This document shows, piece after piece, positions 9,002 through 16,492 of a DNA stretch of 64,000 bases; the stretch's first letter is position 1, and each line of letters opens with the position of its first letter. The notes beneath the pieces were generated by a model that saw only the letters and a program-made list of their open reading frames with translations, did no database searches and was not told the DNA's origin. Location: contig NZ_PVNK01000136.1 in assembly GCF_002994615.1 (NCBI RefSeq), forward strand, positions 61,770 to 125,769. The letters are read 5' to 3'. The DNA is from Enhygromyxa salina (lineage in GTDB: Bacteria; Myxococcota_A; Polyangia; Nannocystales; Nannocystaceae). The translations under genes and the position numbers were made by a program.

Positions 9002-9847
9002 TCAGCCCAGCAGGACGTTGTCGATCAAGCGCACGCCGTCGAAGAACACCGCGACCGCGACCAGGGTCGGGCGATCGACCTGCTCGACCGGCTGCAGCTG
9101 CTCGGCGTCGACGACCGACACATAGTGGATGCGCCCCGGCGCCAGCGCCTGCTCGGCGCCTGCGATCAAGCTTGCGGCCTCGCGCTGACCGGCTGCGTGG
9201 CGCTCGCGCACGCGATCCAAAAAGCGCGGGATCGCGACCGCGGCCGCGCGGGCGCTCGGGCCCAGCCGCGCGTTGCGGCTCGACAGCGCCAGCCCGTCGG
9301 GCTCGCGGACCGTGGCCACGCCGACGACCTCGCCCGACCAGAACAAGTCGCGATGCATGCGCTGGACGATCGCTAGCTGCTGGTAGTCCTTTTGCCCGAA
9401 CAAACCCACGCTCGGCTGAAACAGCTGCCAGAGCTTGGCGACGATCGTGCAGACGCCGCGAAAGTGCCCCGGCCGCGTGGCCCCGCACAGGTGCTCGTCG
9501 AGGCCGCCGACCTCGACGAAGGTGCTGGCCGCGGGCGCGTAGAGCTGGCCGTCGTCGGGCACGAAGGCCACGTCGACGCCGACCGACTCGGCCCTGGCGA
9601 GATCGCCGGCTTCATCGCGCGGGTAGCTGCGGAGGTCGGCCGGGTCGTTGAACTGCGTGGGGTTGACGAAGATCGAGATCGCCAGCTCGCCGCGCGCGGG
9701 CGGGATCCGCCGTCGACCCTCGCGCATCAGCGCGAGGTGACCGTCGTGGAGGTAGCCCATGGTCGGGACCAGCGCGACCGACCGCCCCTGCGTGGCCAGC
9801 TCGGTCCGCCACTCGCAGAGCTCGGACACGCTACGCAGGACCAACAC
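9002..9847 (-). CDS. panC: Pantothenate synthetase
   Basis: 281 residues, the usual PanC length. It joins pantoate and beta-alanine with ATP to make pantothenate, the precursor of coenzyme A. Visible motifs: PTMGYLHDGH (the HxGH-type nucleotide-binding motif), FVNPTQFN, GVCTIVAKL, FGQKDYQQL and GLALSSRNARL (the KMSKS-like loop region). Starts at a GTG at 9847, 17 bp after the end of panB on the same strand, so the two are almost certainly co-transcribed. All expected core motifs appear intact. Confidence 0.96.
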   Translation of the reverse strand: MLVLRSVSELCEWRTELATQGRSVALVPTMGYLHDGHLALMREGRRRIPPARGELAISIFVNPTQFNDPADLRSYPRDEAGDLARAESVGVDVAFVPDDGQLYAPAASTFVEVGGLDEHLCGATRPGHFRGVCTIVAKLWQLFQPSVGLFGQKDYQQLAIVQRMHRDLFWSGEVVGVATVREPDGLALSSRNARLGPSARAAAVAIPRFLDRVRERHAAGQREAASLIAGAEQALAPGRIHYVSVVDAEQLQPVEQVDRPTLVAVAVFFDGVRLIDNVLLG

Positions 9848-9864
9848 GAGGGGCTCCGTGGGAC

Positions 9865-10782
9865 TCAGCGGGGGCCGTAGCCGCCCGTGCGCCGAGGTGG
9901 CTCGTCTTGGGTCTGCTCGGGCTCGGGCTCGGGCTCAGGCGCCGCGCGGACGCGGGACTTCTTGATCCCGAAGCTGTGCTCGGGCCCGGGGAACGCGCGC
10001 GCGCGGACGTCGGCGGCGAAGGCCGAGAAGGCCTCGCGGATCGGGTCGGCGAGGGTCGCGTAGCGCTTGACGAACTTGGGCTTGAAGCTGTCGTCGAGGC
10101 CGAGCAAATCCTGCATGACCAGGACCTGCCCGTCGCAGCCCTTGCCTGCGCCGATGCCGATCGTCGGGATCGAGAGCGAGGCCGAGACCTCGGTCGCGAG
10201 CGGTGCCGGGATGCCCTCGAGCACGATGGAGTAGCACCCCGCCTGCTCGAGCTGGGCGGCCTCGCTGCGCAGGCGCTCGGCGGCGTCGCTGTTGCGGGCC
10301 TGAACCTTGAAGCCGCCGAAGGCGTGGACGCTCTGGGGCGTGAGCCCGAGGTGGCCCATGACCGGGATGCCGGCGGCGACGATGCGCTCGATCGCCGGGA
10401 GCACCCGCGCGCAGCCCTCGAGCTTGACCGAGGCCGCGCCGCCCTCCTTGACCAGGCGCCCGGCGTTCTCGACCGCGGCCTCGGGCGTGGTCTGGTAGCT
10501 CATGAACGGCATGTCGACCGTCAGGTGAGCGCAGCGCAGGGCACGGCGCACACAGCGGGCGTGGTAGATCATGTGCTCGACCGTGACCTCGAGCGTGTGC
10601 TCGTGGCCTTGCATGACCATCCCGAGGCTGTCGCCGACGAGCACGATGTCGACGTCACACGCGTCGACCAGCCGAGCAAAGGTTGCGTCGTAGGCCGTGA
10701 CCATCACGACCGGCACGCCGTCGCGCTTGCGCGCGACGATGTCGGGCACGGTGACAGGCTTGCGCGGGACGGATGGGACCAT
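9865..10782 (-). CDS. panB: 3-methyl-2-oxobutanoate hydroxymethyltransferase (ketopantoate hydroxymethyltransferase)
   Basis: 305 residues. It adds a hydroxymethyl group from methylenetetrahydrofolate to alpha-ketoisovalerate, the first step of pantothenate synthesis. Family motifs are clear: VTAYDATFARL, VLVGDSLGMVMQGHE (Mg-binding Asp), PFMSYQ, KLEGCARVLPAIERIV, PVMGHLGLTPQSV and IPTIGIGAGKGCDGQVLV. The C-terminus carries about 30 extra residues rich in Pro and Glu (AAPEPEPEPEQ) beyond the usual barrel; these are probably disordered. panC follows 17 bp downstream, and a co-directional TPR gene ends 37 bp upstream, so a three-gene unit is possible. Confidence 0.96.
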   Translation of the reverse strand: MVPSVPRKPVTVPDIVARKRDGVPVVMVTAYDATFARLVDACDVDIVLVGDSLGMVMQGHEHTLEVTVEHMIYHARCVRRALRCAHLTVDMPFMSYQTTPEAAVENAGRLVKEGGAASVKLEGCARVLPAIERIVAAGIPVMGHLGLTPQSVHAFGGFKVQARNSDAAERLRSEAAQLEQAGCYSIVLEGIPAPLATEVSASLSIPTIGIGAGKGCDGQVLVMQDLLGLDDSFKPKFVKRYATLADPIREAFSAFAADVRARAFPGPEHSFGIKKSRVRAAPEPEPEPEQTQDEPPRRTGGYGPR

Positions 10783-10819
10783 GGGGGCTCACGTACGATG
10801 TTTTAGCGCGACTTGCAAA

Positions 10820-12100
10820 CTAGGCCGGGCGCCGCCGCCGGGCCGTGACGAGCTTGGAGCCCGCCCGAACCTTGCGCCGGACCTTGGCGCTGGTCTTGGT
10901 CTTGGTCGCCTTCTTGGTCGCCTTCTTGGAGGTCGCCTTCTTGACGCTCGACTTCTTGTTGCCGGACTGACTGGCCGCCGCGCCCTCGTTGGCGTGGGCC
11001 GGGCCTCCCAGGTTGCTCGGCAAGGGCTGCAGCGCGGTCTGGTGGCGCTCGGCGAGGCGACGCTCGGGCGCCTCGGGCTCGGGTCGGGCGAGGTAGGCGT
11101 CCCACAGCCGCAGCGCGCTGCTGCTCTCTCGGCGCACGGTCCGAGCGTAAGCGCGCAGGTAGAGGCGCTCATGCAGCGGCATCGCGGTCTCGAGCACGCG
11201 CATATGTCGGCCGTCGTCACGGTCGAGCGCGATCCCCATGCGACGCCGCGCCCCCCCCTGATCCCCGGCCCGATCGAGGACCAGGGCGAGGACGTAGTAC
11301 GAGCCGAGGCGATCGCTGCTCGGCGAGTCGAGGAACGCGCGGTTGGCCAGCACGAGCGCGGCCTCGAGGTTGCCCTCGTAGAGCTCGACCAGCGCGAGGA
11401 GGCGGCGCAGCTTCCACCCCTCGACGCTGGCCCGCCGCAGCGCCCGCTCGAGGGCCGCCCGCGCGCCGACGAGGTCACCCGAGGACAACAGCGCCCGCCC
11501 GCGCCAGTACTCGAGCCCGAGACGCCGCGGGTCGCGGCGGCGCTGGAGCTCGGTCTGGGCGTCGTCGATCCACGCGATCGCCTGGGCGCGGCTCTCGCTC
11601 ACCGAGCTCTCGAGCAGGCTCAGATCCGTCTCGCCGTCGAGGCCCTCGGGCAGATCGAAGCGCCGGAGCAGCTCGCTGCGCGCCGCCATCGTGAGCACCT
11701 CGGGCGCGTTGGGGCACTCCCCGGCCTGGATCCCCCAGTGGTGATTCTCGCGGTAGTTGTTGACCTCTTCGCCGTAGCCCGACAGCTGCTTGCCGGCCTC
11801 GGCGGCCACGTTCGAGCAGCCCGTCCACGACCGGCTCCCGGCCAGGGCCCAGACCGTGGCCGTGGCCTCGACGAGCTGCTTGGGCTCGCTCGGCTTCACG
11901 CCCGTGGCCTCGGGTCCCTCGGGCACGACCCCGCCGTTGCCGATCTCGTTGGCGCGGTCCCAGGCCGGAGGCTCGCGCGGCGGCGGGAGCGGGACTGACC
12001 TGGCCTCGCTCGCCGGCAACTTTTTGGCCTCGGCCTCCACCGCGCTCACGGTCAGCGACAGACCGAGCAGCGTCGGGATCATGAGCCGGCCTCGGGTCAC
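10820..12100 (-). CDS. Exported TPR-like protein with Lys-rich histone-H1-like C-terminal tail
   Basis: 426 residues. The start MTRGRLMIPTLLGLSLTVSA gives a short signal peptide; an internal ATG at 12082 is an alternative start. The middle (about 170-360) is helical and resembles tetratricopeptide repeats, for example GLEYWRGRALLSSGDLVGAR and LLALVELYEGNLEAAL. The last 50 residues are Lys/Ala/Thr-rich with KKATSKKATKKATKTKT, similar in composition to histone H1 or HU tails of high-GC bacteria. A basic tail on an exported protein might bind polyanionic cell-surface material such as DNA, LPS or polysaccharide; this is inference. It ends 37 bp before panB on the same strand. Function unknown. 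Confidence 0.7.
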   Translation of the reverse strand: MTRGRLMIPTLLGLSLTVSAVEAEAKKLPASEARSVPLPPPREPPAWDRANEIGNGGVVPEGPEATGVKPSEPKQLVEATATVWALAGSRSWTGCSNVAAEAGKQLSGYGEEVNNYRENHHWGIQAGECPNAPEVLTMAARSELLRRFDLPEGLDGETDLSLLESSVSESRAQAIAWIDDAQTELQRRRDPRRLGLEYWRGRALLSSGDLVGARAALERALRRASVEGWKLRRLLALVELYEGNLEAALVLANRAFLDSPSSDRLGSYYVLALVLDRAGDQGGARRRMGIALDRDDGRHMRVLETAMPLHERLYLRAYARTVRRESSSALRLWDAYLARPEPEAPERRLAERHQTALQPLPSNLGGPAHANEGAAASQSGNKKSSVKKATSKKATKKATKTKTSAKVRRKVRAGSKLVTARRRRPA

Positions 12101-12185
12101 AGCGGGAGGCTACCACCGCGGGTATCGCCGCGCTCGTGTTCGCGAGAAAGTTGACGCCTCGCCCACAGCTGAAACACTCGCGCCG

Positions 12186-12743
12186 ATGGCTCCCTCGCCA
12201 GGCAAGCGTTCAGCGCGCAAATCGACCGTGGGCGCGGGTAAATCGAGTAATTCGCGGGCCAAGCCGCCCCCCCTCGTCGACCCCGAGGCGGTCGCCGCGG
12301 TCCGCGAGGCGACGACCAAGACCGTTCACGCGTTGACCACGGCCGCGCGCGCCCTCGCCGGAGCGACCGCCGTCAGTGCGAGGTGGCTGTGGCCACGCCT
12401 GGCTCGGGCCACCGTGATCTCGGCGGCGGCCCTGGGCCGGGCGCTGAGCTCGAGCGGGGCCTGGCTGTGGACCCGGCGCAGCGGCGTCGCGCGCATCGGG
12501 CACCGCGGGTTGTGGTGGGGCGCCCTCGCGATTCTCGTCTTGGTCGGACGCGCGCTGCTGTCCGCCGAGGGTGATCCCGAGCTGGTCGAGGTCGCGTTGC
12601 TGTGGTTTGGCGCGGGCCTGTCGATGTCGGTCCTGGTCCTGGTCAGCGCCCCCGAGACACGCATGCGCGTCGCCGCGTTCGCGCTCGCCAGCGGGCACGC
12701 GTCGCTGGCGGCCCTGACCTGGGTCGCGGTCGTCAACGCCTGA
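12186..12743 (+). CDS. Small hypothetical membrane protein
   Basis: 185 residues from the ATG at 12186. The N-terminal 40 residues are basic and Ser/Pro-rich (KRSARKSTVGAGKSSNSRAK). Then come an amphipathic stretch and two or three hydrophobic helices (LWWGALAILVLVGRALL, LLWFGAGLSMSVLVLV and the extreme C-terminus). It is divergent from the TPR gene and convergent with the FabH-type gene, 17 bp from the latter's end. Codon bias supports translation. I do not recognise the family. Confidence 0.6.
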   Translation: MAPSPGKRSARKSTVGAGKSSNSRAKPPPLVDPEAVAAVREATTKTVHALTTAARALAGATAVSARWLWPRLARATVISAAALGRALSSSGAWLWTRRSGVARIGHRGLWWGALAILVLVGRALLSAEGDPELVEVALLWFGAGLSMSVLVLVSAPETRMRVAAFALASGHASLAALTWVAVVNA

Positions 12744-12760
12744 GGGTTGCGGAGCCCGCC

Positions 12761-13741
12761 TCAGGTCTGGAGGACGGCGCCGCCCCAGGTCAGCCCGGTC
12801 CCGAACGCCGCGAGCGCGACGGTCGTGCCCGGGCCCATGCGCCCGGCCTCGCGGGCCTCGTGGATCGCCACGGGGATCGTCGCCGCGGACATGTTGCCGT
12901 AGCGATCGACGATCGAGAACATCTTCTCGACCGGGATCTTCAGGCGCGAGCGGCAGGCCTCCATGATCCGCATGTTGGCCTGATGCGGGATCAGCAGATC
13001 GATGTCGTCGGCCTCGAGCCCCGAGTCCTTCAGCGCGGCCTTGCCCGCGGCCGTCATCGCCCGGACCGCGTGGCGAAACACGGCGTTGCCGGTCATCTTC
13101 ACCGTGTGCATGCCCTCGGCCACGGTCTGCGCGGTCGCGGGCATCCGCGTGCCGCCAGCGGGCAGGTAGAGGATCGGCGCGAGGCCACCGTCGGCGCCCC
13201 AGTTCGAGGCGAGCAGCCCGGTGTCTTCCTCGCAGGACTCGATGACCATCGCCCCGGATCCGTCGCCAAACAACACGCAGGTCGTGCGGTCGGTCCAGTC
13301 GACGACCTTGCTCATGACCTCGCAGCCGACCACGCCGATGCGCTTGCCCGAGCCCGCCGCGAGCATGCAGGCCGCGACCTCGAGCGCGTACAAAAAGCCC
13401 GTGCACCCGGCCGCGATGTCGAAGGCCGGCATCCCGCGGATCCCGAGCTCGTTCTGAATCCAACAGCCCGTCGAGGGAAACACGGTGTCGGCCGACGAGG
13501 TCGCGACGACGATCACGTCGAGCTCGCTCGTCTCGAGCTCGGCCTGCTCGCACGCGCTGCGCAGCGCCCTCGCGCCGAGGGTCGCCGACGAGGTCTCGGC
13601 GTCGGCGATGTGTCGCTGCTTGATGCCAGTCCGCTCGGTGATCCAGGCGTCTGAGGTGTCGACCATCTGCTCGAGGTCGTGGTTGGTCAGGACCCGCTCG
13701 GGGACTGCCATTCCGGTGCCGAGGATCTTGAAGCGCTTCAC
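12761..13741 (-). CDS. fabH: 3-oxoacyl-[acyl-carrier-protein] synthase III
   Basis: 326 residues from the GTG at 13741, which puts the fold start (VKRFKILGTGMAVPERVLTN) at the residue expected for the family; a longer frame to 13804 adds 21 atypical residues. KAS III condenses acetyl-CoA or a branched primer with malonyl-ACP to start fatty acid synthesis. The catalytic triad is visible: Cys113 in AAGCTGFLYAL, His253 in LLIPHQANMRI and Asn283 in RYGNMSAATIP, close to the E. coli positions. The Gly-rich end GTGLTWGGAVLQ is also typical. No other fab genes flank it, so it may prime branched-chain or specialised fatty acids rather than being the housekeeping copy. Confidence 0.92.
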   Translation of the reverse strand: MKRFKILGTGMAVPERVLTNHDLEQMVDTSDAWITERTGIKQRHIADAETSSATLGARALRSACEQAELETSELDVIVVATSSADTVFPSTGCWIQNELGIRGMPAFDIAAGCTGFLYALEVAACMLAAGSGKRIGVVGCEVMSKVVDWTDRTTCVLFGDGSGAMVIESCEEDTGLLASNWGADGGLAPILYLPAGGTRMPATAQTVAEGMHTVKMTGNAVFRHAVRAMTAAGKAALKDSGLEADDIDLLIPHQANMRIMEACRSRLKIPVEKMFSIVDRYGNMSAATIPVAIHEAREAGRMGPGTTVALAAFGTGLTWGGAVLQT

Positions 13742-14070
13742 TAGATCAACCTGCCCTTGGGGGGCGGTATAAACACGGTTCAACTCGCTTGACCAGCGCC
13801 GCACACCGCACCTCGACTCACGCCGAAGGTGACGGCGCAGCCACGATCGCGTTCGCGTCGGGTCGCGAAAAATTGTGCGCGGCCACGGTCACGCAGATGC
13901 GTCTCTACGGGCGTTTCCCGGCTGCGCGAAGATCGGATCGAGCAACCACTTTCACCGGGGGAACGCACTTCATCTTCTTCGGTGTCTCGACGAAGCAGCA
14001 GACAACGCACCAGACAAAGCACCAGCCAGTCCTCGCGAACTGAGTTCATCACGGCAAGCCGCGCGCCCGG
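13742..14070. other. Non-coding stretch upstream of fabH
   Basis: About 330 bp with lower GC and mixed codon use in all frames, which argues against a gene. It should hold the fabH promoter on the - strand. I could not pick a convincing -35/-10 pair. Confidence 0.35.
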
Positions 14071-14349
14071 GTGACTGCGACACTCGCAGCGGGGACAGTG
14101 GGAACAGGCAACATCCCGAGCTTCGGTCTCGCGTTGGCGATCGCAACCAGCTCGTGGATCGACGAGCTGCGCAACATCCACGGCGGCAGCCCGCTGGGAT
14201 CGCTGGGCCTGCGCGACGGCGACCGGCGGCTGGCGATGTCGCCCTCGCAGGCTGCGGGCAGGCTGCGAGGGCGAGGACGGCTCGAACGCGTGGTGGTCGC
14301 GCTCGCCCGACGCGGGCGGCCGATCTCGCCGGTCTACGCGAGCATTTGA
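14071..14349 (+). CDS. Possible gene or gene fragment with PDZ-like C-terminal half
   Basis: 92 residues from a GTG at 14071. The first 30 residues are weakly biased, but from about 14150 on the third positions are almost all G or C. The segment HGGSPLGSLGLRDGDRRLAM followed by RRGRPISPVYASI resembles the end of a PDZ domain ('GSPxxxLGLRxGDxIxxVN...ERxGxPxxLxYxI') as found in GspC-type and HtrA-type proteins. The front of the PDZ fold and any membrane anchor are missing, so this may be the remnant of a longer gene. There is no clear ribosome binding site. Low confidence as an expressed gene, moderate as coding-derived sequence. Confidence 0.35.
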   Translation: MTATLAAGTVGTGNIPSFGLALAIATSSWIDELRNIHGGSPLGSLGLRDGDRRLAMSPSQAAGRLRGRGRLERVVVALARRGRPISPVYASI

Positions 14350-14452
14350 GCGCTGCCACAACCAGGGGAGTAGCATCTGGGCCGCGCTCTCGTATGACCC
14401 AGGCGCAGCGCCGCGGGTCTCGACGTCCCGGCCCCACCTCACCGACGACACG

Positions 14453-15691
14453 ATGCCCCTCGCCAACGTGCTGTTCTTCGCAACCTTCTTGTCCATGTGG
14501 GCGGCGCTCCACGTGTGGGTCGCCCGGCGGCTGGTCCGGCAAGGTCGCGAGTACCCGCCGTGGCTCCGGCGCATGATCTGGGGCGTCCTGGTCGCGCTCG
14601 CGGTCGTGCCGATGCTCGGCTTCTTTGGCCGCCGCCTCGACGTCGCCGGCGCCGACACCGACCTCCTCCAGTGGGTCGGCTTCGTGTTCATGGGCCTGTC
14701 GTCGCTGCTGATCACCTTCACGATGATCGCCGACACTCCGCGGCTGGTGGCCCAGGGCGGCCTCGCGCTTCGCAAGCGCTGGCACGAGCGCCGGGGCTCG
14801 GGCCCGGAAGAGCCGACCGCGACCTCCGACCTGGTCTCGCCCGGGCGCCGCAAGTTCTTCGCCGACGTCGCCAACTACGGCATCGTCGGCGGGGCCACCG
14901 GGCTCTCGGCGGTCGGCTTCGTCGAGGCCCGGCGGGTCCCGCGGGTCGTCGAGGTCGACGTCCCGATCACGGATCTCCACCCCGACCTCGACGGCCTGCG
15001 CATCGTGCAGCTGACCGACGTCCACGTCGGCCCGACGATCCGCGGGACCTGGCTGCGCAAGGTCGTCGACGCCGTCAACGAGCTCGACCCCGACCTCGTC
15101 GCGCTGACCGGCGACTTCGTCGACGGCTTCGTCGCCGATCTCTCACCGGAGCTCGCCGCCCTCGCCGACCTCCGCGCGCGCCACGGCTCGTTCTTCGTGA
15201 CCGGCAACCACGAGTACTACTGGGACGGCCCGGCCTGGTGCGCGGCGATCAACGCCCTCGGGCCTACGGTCCTCGTCAACGAACACCGCGTCATCGAGCG
15301 CGGCGACGCGCGGCTCTTGCTCGCGGGGGTCACCGACCTCGGCGCCGCCCGCCACGAGCCCAGCCACCTCTCGGATCCCGCCCAGGCCAAGGCCGGCGCC
15401 CCGGAGCACGACCTCTCGCTGCTGCTCGCCCATCAACCGCGCAGCATCTACGCCGCCGCCAAGGCCGGGTTCGACATCCAGCTCTCGGGCCACACCCACT
15501 CGGGCCAGTACTTCCCGATGAGCCTGCTGATCCACTTGATGCAGCCTTACGTGCACGGGCTCGCCCGCCACGAAGACACGATGATCTACGTCAGCGCTGG
15601 CACCGGCTACTGGGGCCCCCCCAACCGCGCGGGCTCCCCGGCCGAGATCACCTTGCTGACCCTGCGCGCGGCCAGTCAGCGTCCCCAGTAG
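14453..15691 (+). CDS. Membrane-anchored calcineurin-like metallophosphoesterase (YkuE/YaeI type)
   Basis: 412 residues. Three hydrophobic helices fill the first 95 residues. A linker with a twin-arginine-like SPGRRKFFADVANYG and a hydrophobic stretch follows, then the metallophosphoesterase domain from about 155. All five metal-site motifs are present: QLTDVHVG, GDFVDG, GNHEYYW, LLAHQP and SGHTHSGQYFP. Members of this subgroup act on lipid-linked phosphoesters at the membrane (YaeI on UDP-diacylglucosamine, for example); the substrate here is not determined. Its last 16 bp overlap the end of the opposite-strand gene. Confidence 0.88.
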   Translation: MPLANVLFFATFLSMWAALHVWVARRLVRQGREYPPWLRRMIWGVLVALAVVPMLGFFGRRLDVAGADTDLLQWVGFVFMGLSSLLITFTMIADTPRLVAQGGLALRKRWHERRGSGPEEPTATSDLVSPGRRKFFADVANYGIVGGATGLSAVGFVEARRVPRVVEVDVPITDLHPDLDGLRIVQLTDVHVGPTIRGTWLRKVVDAVNELDPDLVALTGDFVDGFVADLSPELAALADLRARHGSFFVTGNHEYYWDGPAWCAAINALGPTVLVNEHRVIERGDARLLLAGVTDLGAARHEPSHLSDPAQAKAGAPEHDLSLLLAHQPRSIYAAAKAGFDIQLSGHTHSGQYFPMSLLIHLMQPYVHGLARHEDTMIYVSAGTGYWGPPNRAGSPAEITLLTLRAASQRPQ

Positions 15692-16398
15692 TAGCCAAAC
15701 CACAGCCCGAGCAGCACGGTGTTGCTCATCGGCCGGCCCTTGGCCGCTGGCGTGAACCCGCGCCAACCCAGCTCTGGACCGACGACCCACCCCCCGGGTC
15801 GCCGGGGACGCTTGCGCTCGGCCTGGGGGAAGAACTCATAGCGCACGCTGCCCATGAAGCGGGGACCGCCGACCCCGCCGCGCTCCTCGCTTCGGTCGTC
15901 GAGGATCAGGCCGGCCCCGAACCCAAACCCCGCGCGAAACGAGAACGGAAAGCGCGGCACGGGGTAAAAGCCGAGCTCGATCAGCAGCCCGCCCTTCGTG
16001 AAGAAGGTGTCACGCCCAAAATAGAAGCCGCCGCTCGCGTCGAGACCGATCGTCATCCATGGGTACACGGCCTGGCCGAGGCGCAGCGCCCCTCCGCCGC
16101 CCGGCAGCACCGCGCTCTGATCGACCTCGAGGTTGGGCGAGTAGGCCCAGCTGAGCGCGGGCCAGATCGTCATCCCGAGGTAGGTGCCCGAGATCCGCGG
16201 GGGCCTCTCGGAGGGGATGTCCTCGGCCTCAGGGTCCGCCGGCGTGCTCGGCTCGGGCTCGGGCTCGGGCTCGGCGGGGCCCTCGACCGCAGACGGCTGC
16301 GCCGCCGCGGCCGTGCTCGCGCCCCCGAAGACCAATCCGACGGCCAGCGCGGCCGTTCGGACGACCTGCTGACGACGCGCTTCGCTCGGCGGGCGCAC
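15676..16398 (-). CDS. Predicted outer-membrane beta-barrel-like protein
   Basis: 240 residues from a GTG at 16398. An upstream ATG at 16455 is an alternative, but the Arg-rich stretch plus hydrophobic run ending ASTAAAA then starts too far in. After the signal comes a Pro/Glu-rich spacer (EPEPEPEPSTPADPEAED), followed by alternating aromatic/Gly strands such as TYLGMTIWPALSWAYSP and GFYPVPRFPFSFRAGFGFG. It ends LLGLWFGYYWGR, with an aromatic near the C-terminus as in outer-membrane barrels. It is convergent and overlapping with the phosphoesterase gene. Function unknown. Confidence 0.65.
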   Translation of the reverse strand: MRPPSEARRQQVVRTAALAVGLVFGGASTAAAAQPSAVEGPAEPEPEPEPSTPADPEAEDIPSERPPRISGTYLGMTIWPALSWAYSPNLEVDQSAVLPGGGGALRLGQAVYPWMTIGLDASGGFYFGRDTFFTKGGLLIELGFYPVPRFPFSFRAGFGFGAGLILDDRSEERGGVGGPRFMGSVRYEFFPQAERKRPRRPGGWVVGPELGWRGFTPAAKGRPMSNTVLLGLWFGYYWGR

Positions 16399-16492
16399 GC
16401 CCCGAGCATGGTCCAGCGCGGGCTCCCGGTGCAAGTGCCGAGCACCCGGTGGCACGGTTGCCCCCTCGGCGCGCCTCAGTCATACAAGGCCG

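Noticed and set aside
16449..16464. Sigma-54-like promoter TGGCAC...TTGC before the antiporter
   Set aside because: The two boxes are only two bases apart; sigma-54 needs five.
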